Below are positions 5,287-5,339 of a DNA stretch of 5,339 nucleotides, in pieces (the first letter of the stretch is position 1; the number at the start of each line of letters is the position of its first letter). Origin of the DNA: Cyclobacteriaceae bacterium. Lineage in GTDB: Bacteria > Bacteroidota > Bacteroidia > Cytophagales > Cyclobacteriaceae. The DNA lies in the NCBI GenBank assembly GCA_025363495.1, contig JANYDR010000654.1, positions 1-5,339 of the forward strand. Direction: 5' to 3'. The notes under the pieces were generated by a model that was given only the letters and a program-made list of their open reading frames with translations, made no database searches and had not been told where the DNA came from. The position numbers and the translations under genes are program-made.

Positions 5287-5339
5287 ATGATCAAAAATAC
5301 ATTTTTTACCGGACAGCCTATTTTCACACAGCTGTTAAA
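5287..5339 (+). CDS. IS4-family transposase, DUF4372 N-terminus (partial)
   Basis: The frame from ATG 5287 runs open to the window end and reads MIKNTFFTGQPIFTQLL followed by Lys or Asn (split codon). This resembles the start of Bacteroidota IS4-like transposases, whose DUF4372 domain opens with a 'GQpvF.QLL..iP' pattern. The catalytic DDE residues would lie beyond the window, so completeness and activity cannot be judged. The start codon is preceded by an AT-rich stretch without a strong Shine-Dalgarno. The identity rests on 17 residues recognised from memory plus the hairpin and end-like sequence upstream. Confidence 0.65.
   Translation, partial: MIKNTFFTGQPIFTQLL

Larger units (their letters stand above)
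5206..5339 (+). mobile_element. Left part of an IS4-family insertion sequence (DUF4372 type), cut by the window end
   Basis: The transposase start at 5287 shows that an insertion sequence begins nearby. The left end is probably around GTTGTCCGGGG at 5206, because the bases before it still belong to the short repeats next to the cysteine-cluster gene. The exact edge, inverted repeat and target duplication cannot be fixed without the right end. About 80 bases separate the proposed end from the start codon, normal for a compact IS. TGTCCGG at 5208-5214 recurs inverted as CCGGACA at 5309-5315 within the transposase start. Confidence 0.6.

Noticed and set aside
5267..5339. Minus-strand frame of 24 codons open from the window edge, ending at a TAA near 5267
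   Set aside because: It is antisense to the transposase start, which has a recognisable sequence, and its translation means nothing to me.

Overview
The window looks like a piece of a Bacteroidota chromosome, most likely Cytophagales or a related order. The evidence is moderately low GC, A-rich start regions with little Shine-Dalgarno signal, an AddB-like nuclease of the type that opens with a 'FPNRRA' segment, and a DUF4372-type IS4 transposase start. The order-level placement is an inference from gene style; no marker gene is present. All coding sequence I can support is on the + strand.

Layout. (1) 3-83 is the last 26 codons of an upstream gene, probably the AddA/RecB-like helicase-nuclease partner. 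(2) 86-2917 is a large AddB-like protein with a complete PD-(D/E)XK nuclease site and four iron-sulfur cysteines, but no visible Walker A motif. Starting two bases after the previous stop, it suggests a two-subunit recombinational repair complex. (3) 2926-3045 is a 39-codon gene for a single-pass membrane microprotein. (4) 3046-3252 is a regulatory gap holding an 8-bp inverted repeat, a sigma-54-like element and a weaker Bacteroidota-type promoter candidate. (5) 3253/3262-3933 encodes a DUF4136-like lipoprotein, followed 33 bases later by (6) 3967-4470, a two-helix DUF6232-like membrane protein. These two probably form one transcription unit that ends at the terminator at 4492-4526. (7) 4531-4642 is a 112-nt imperfect palindrome built partly of CGCAGAT units, a repeat element or MITE-like hairpin. 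(8) 4660-5139 encodes a YkgJ-family cysteine-cluster protein. (9) 5141-5204 holds short direct and inverted repeats. (10) From about 5206 to the window end is the left part of an IS4-family insertion sequence, with an internal stem-loop and the first 17 whole codons of its transposase.

The genes fall into separate jobs: DNA break processing (1-2), an envelope pair of unknown role (5-6), a metal-binding or Fe-S protein of unknown role (8), and a mobile element at the right edge. I see no CRISPR array, tRNA, rRNA, toxin-antitoxin pair or recognisable defence system. The features most worth a second look are the Walker-less AddB partner, the microprotein, the sigma-54-like promoter, the long palindrome next to the cysteine-cluster gene, and the insertion-sequence junction.
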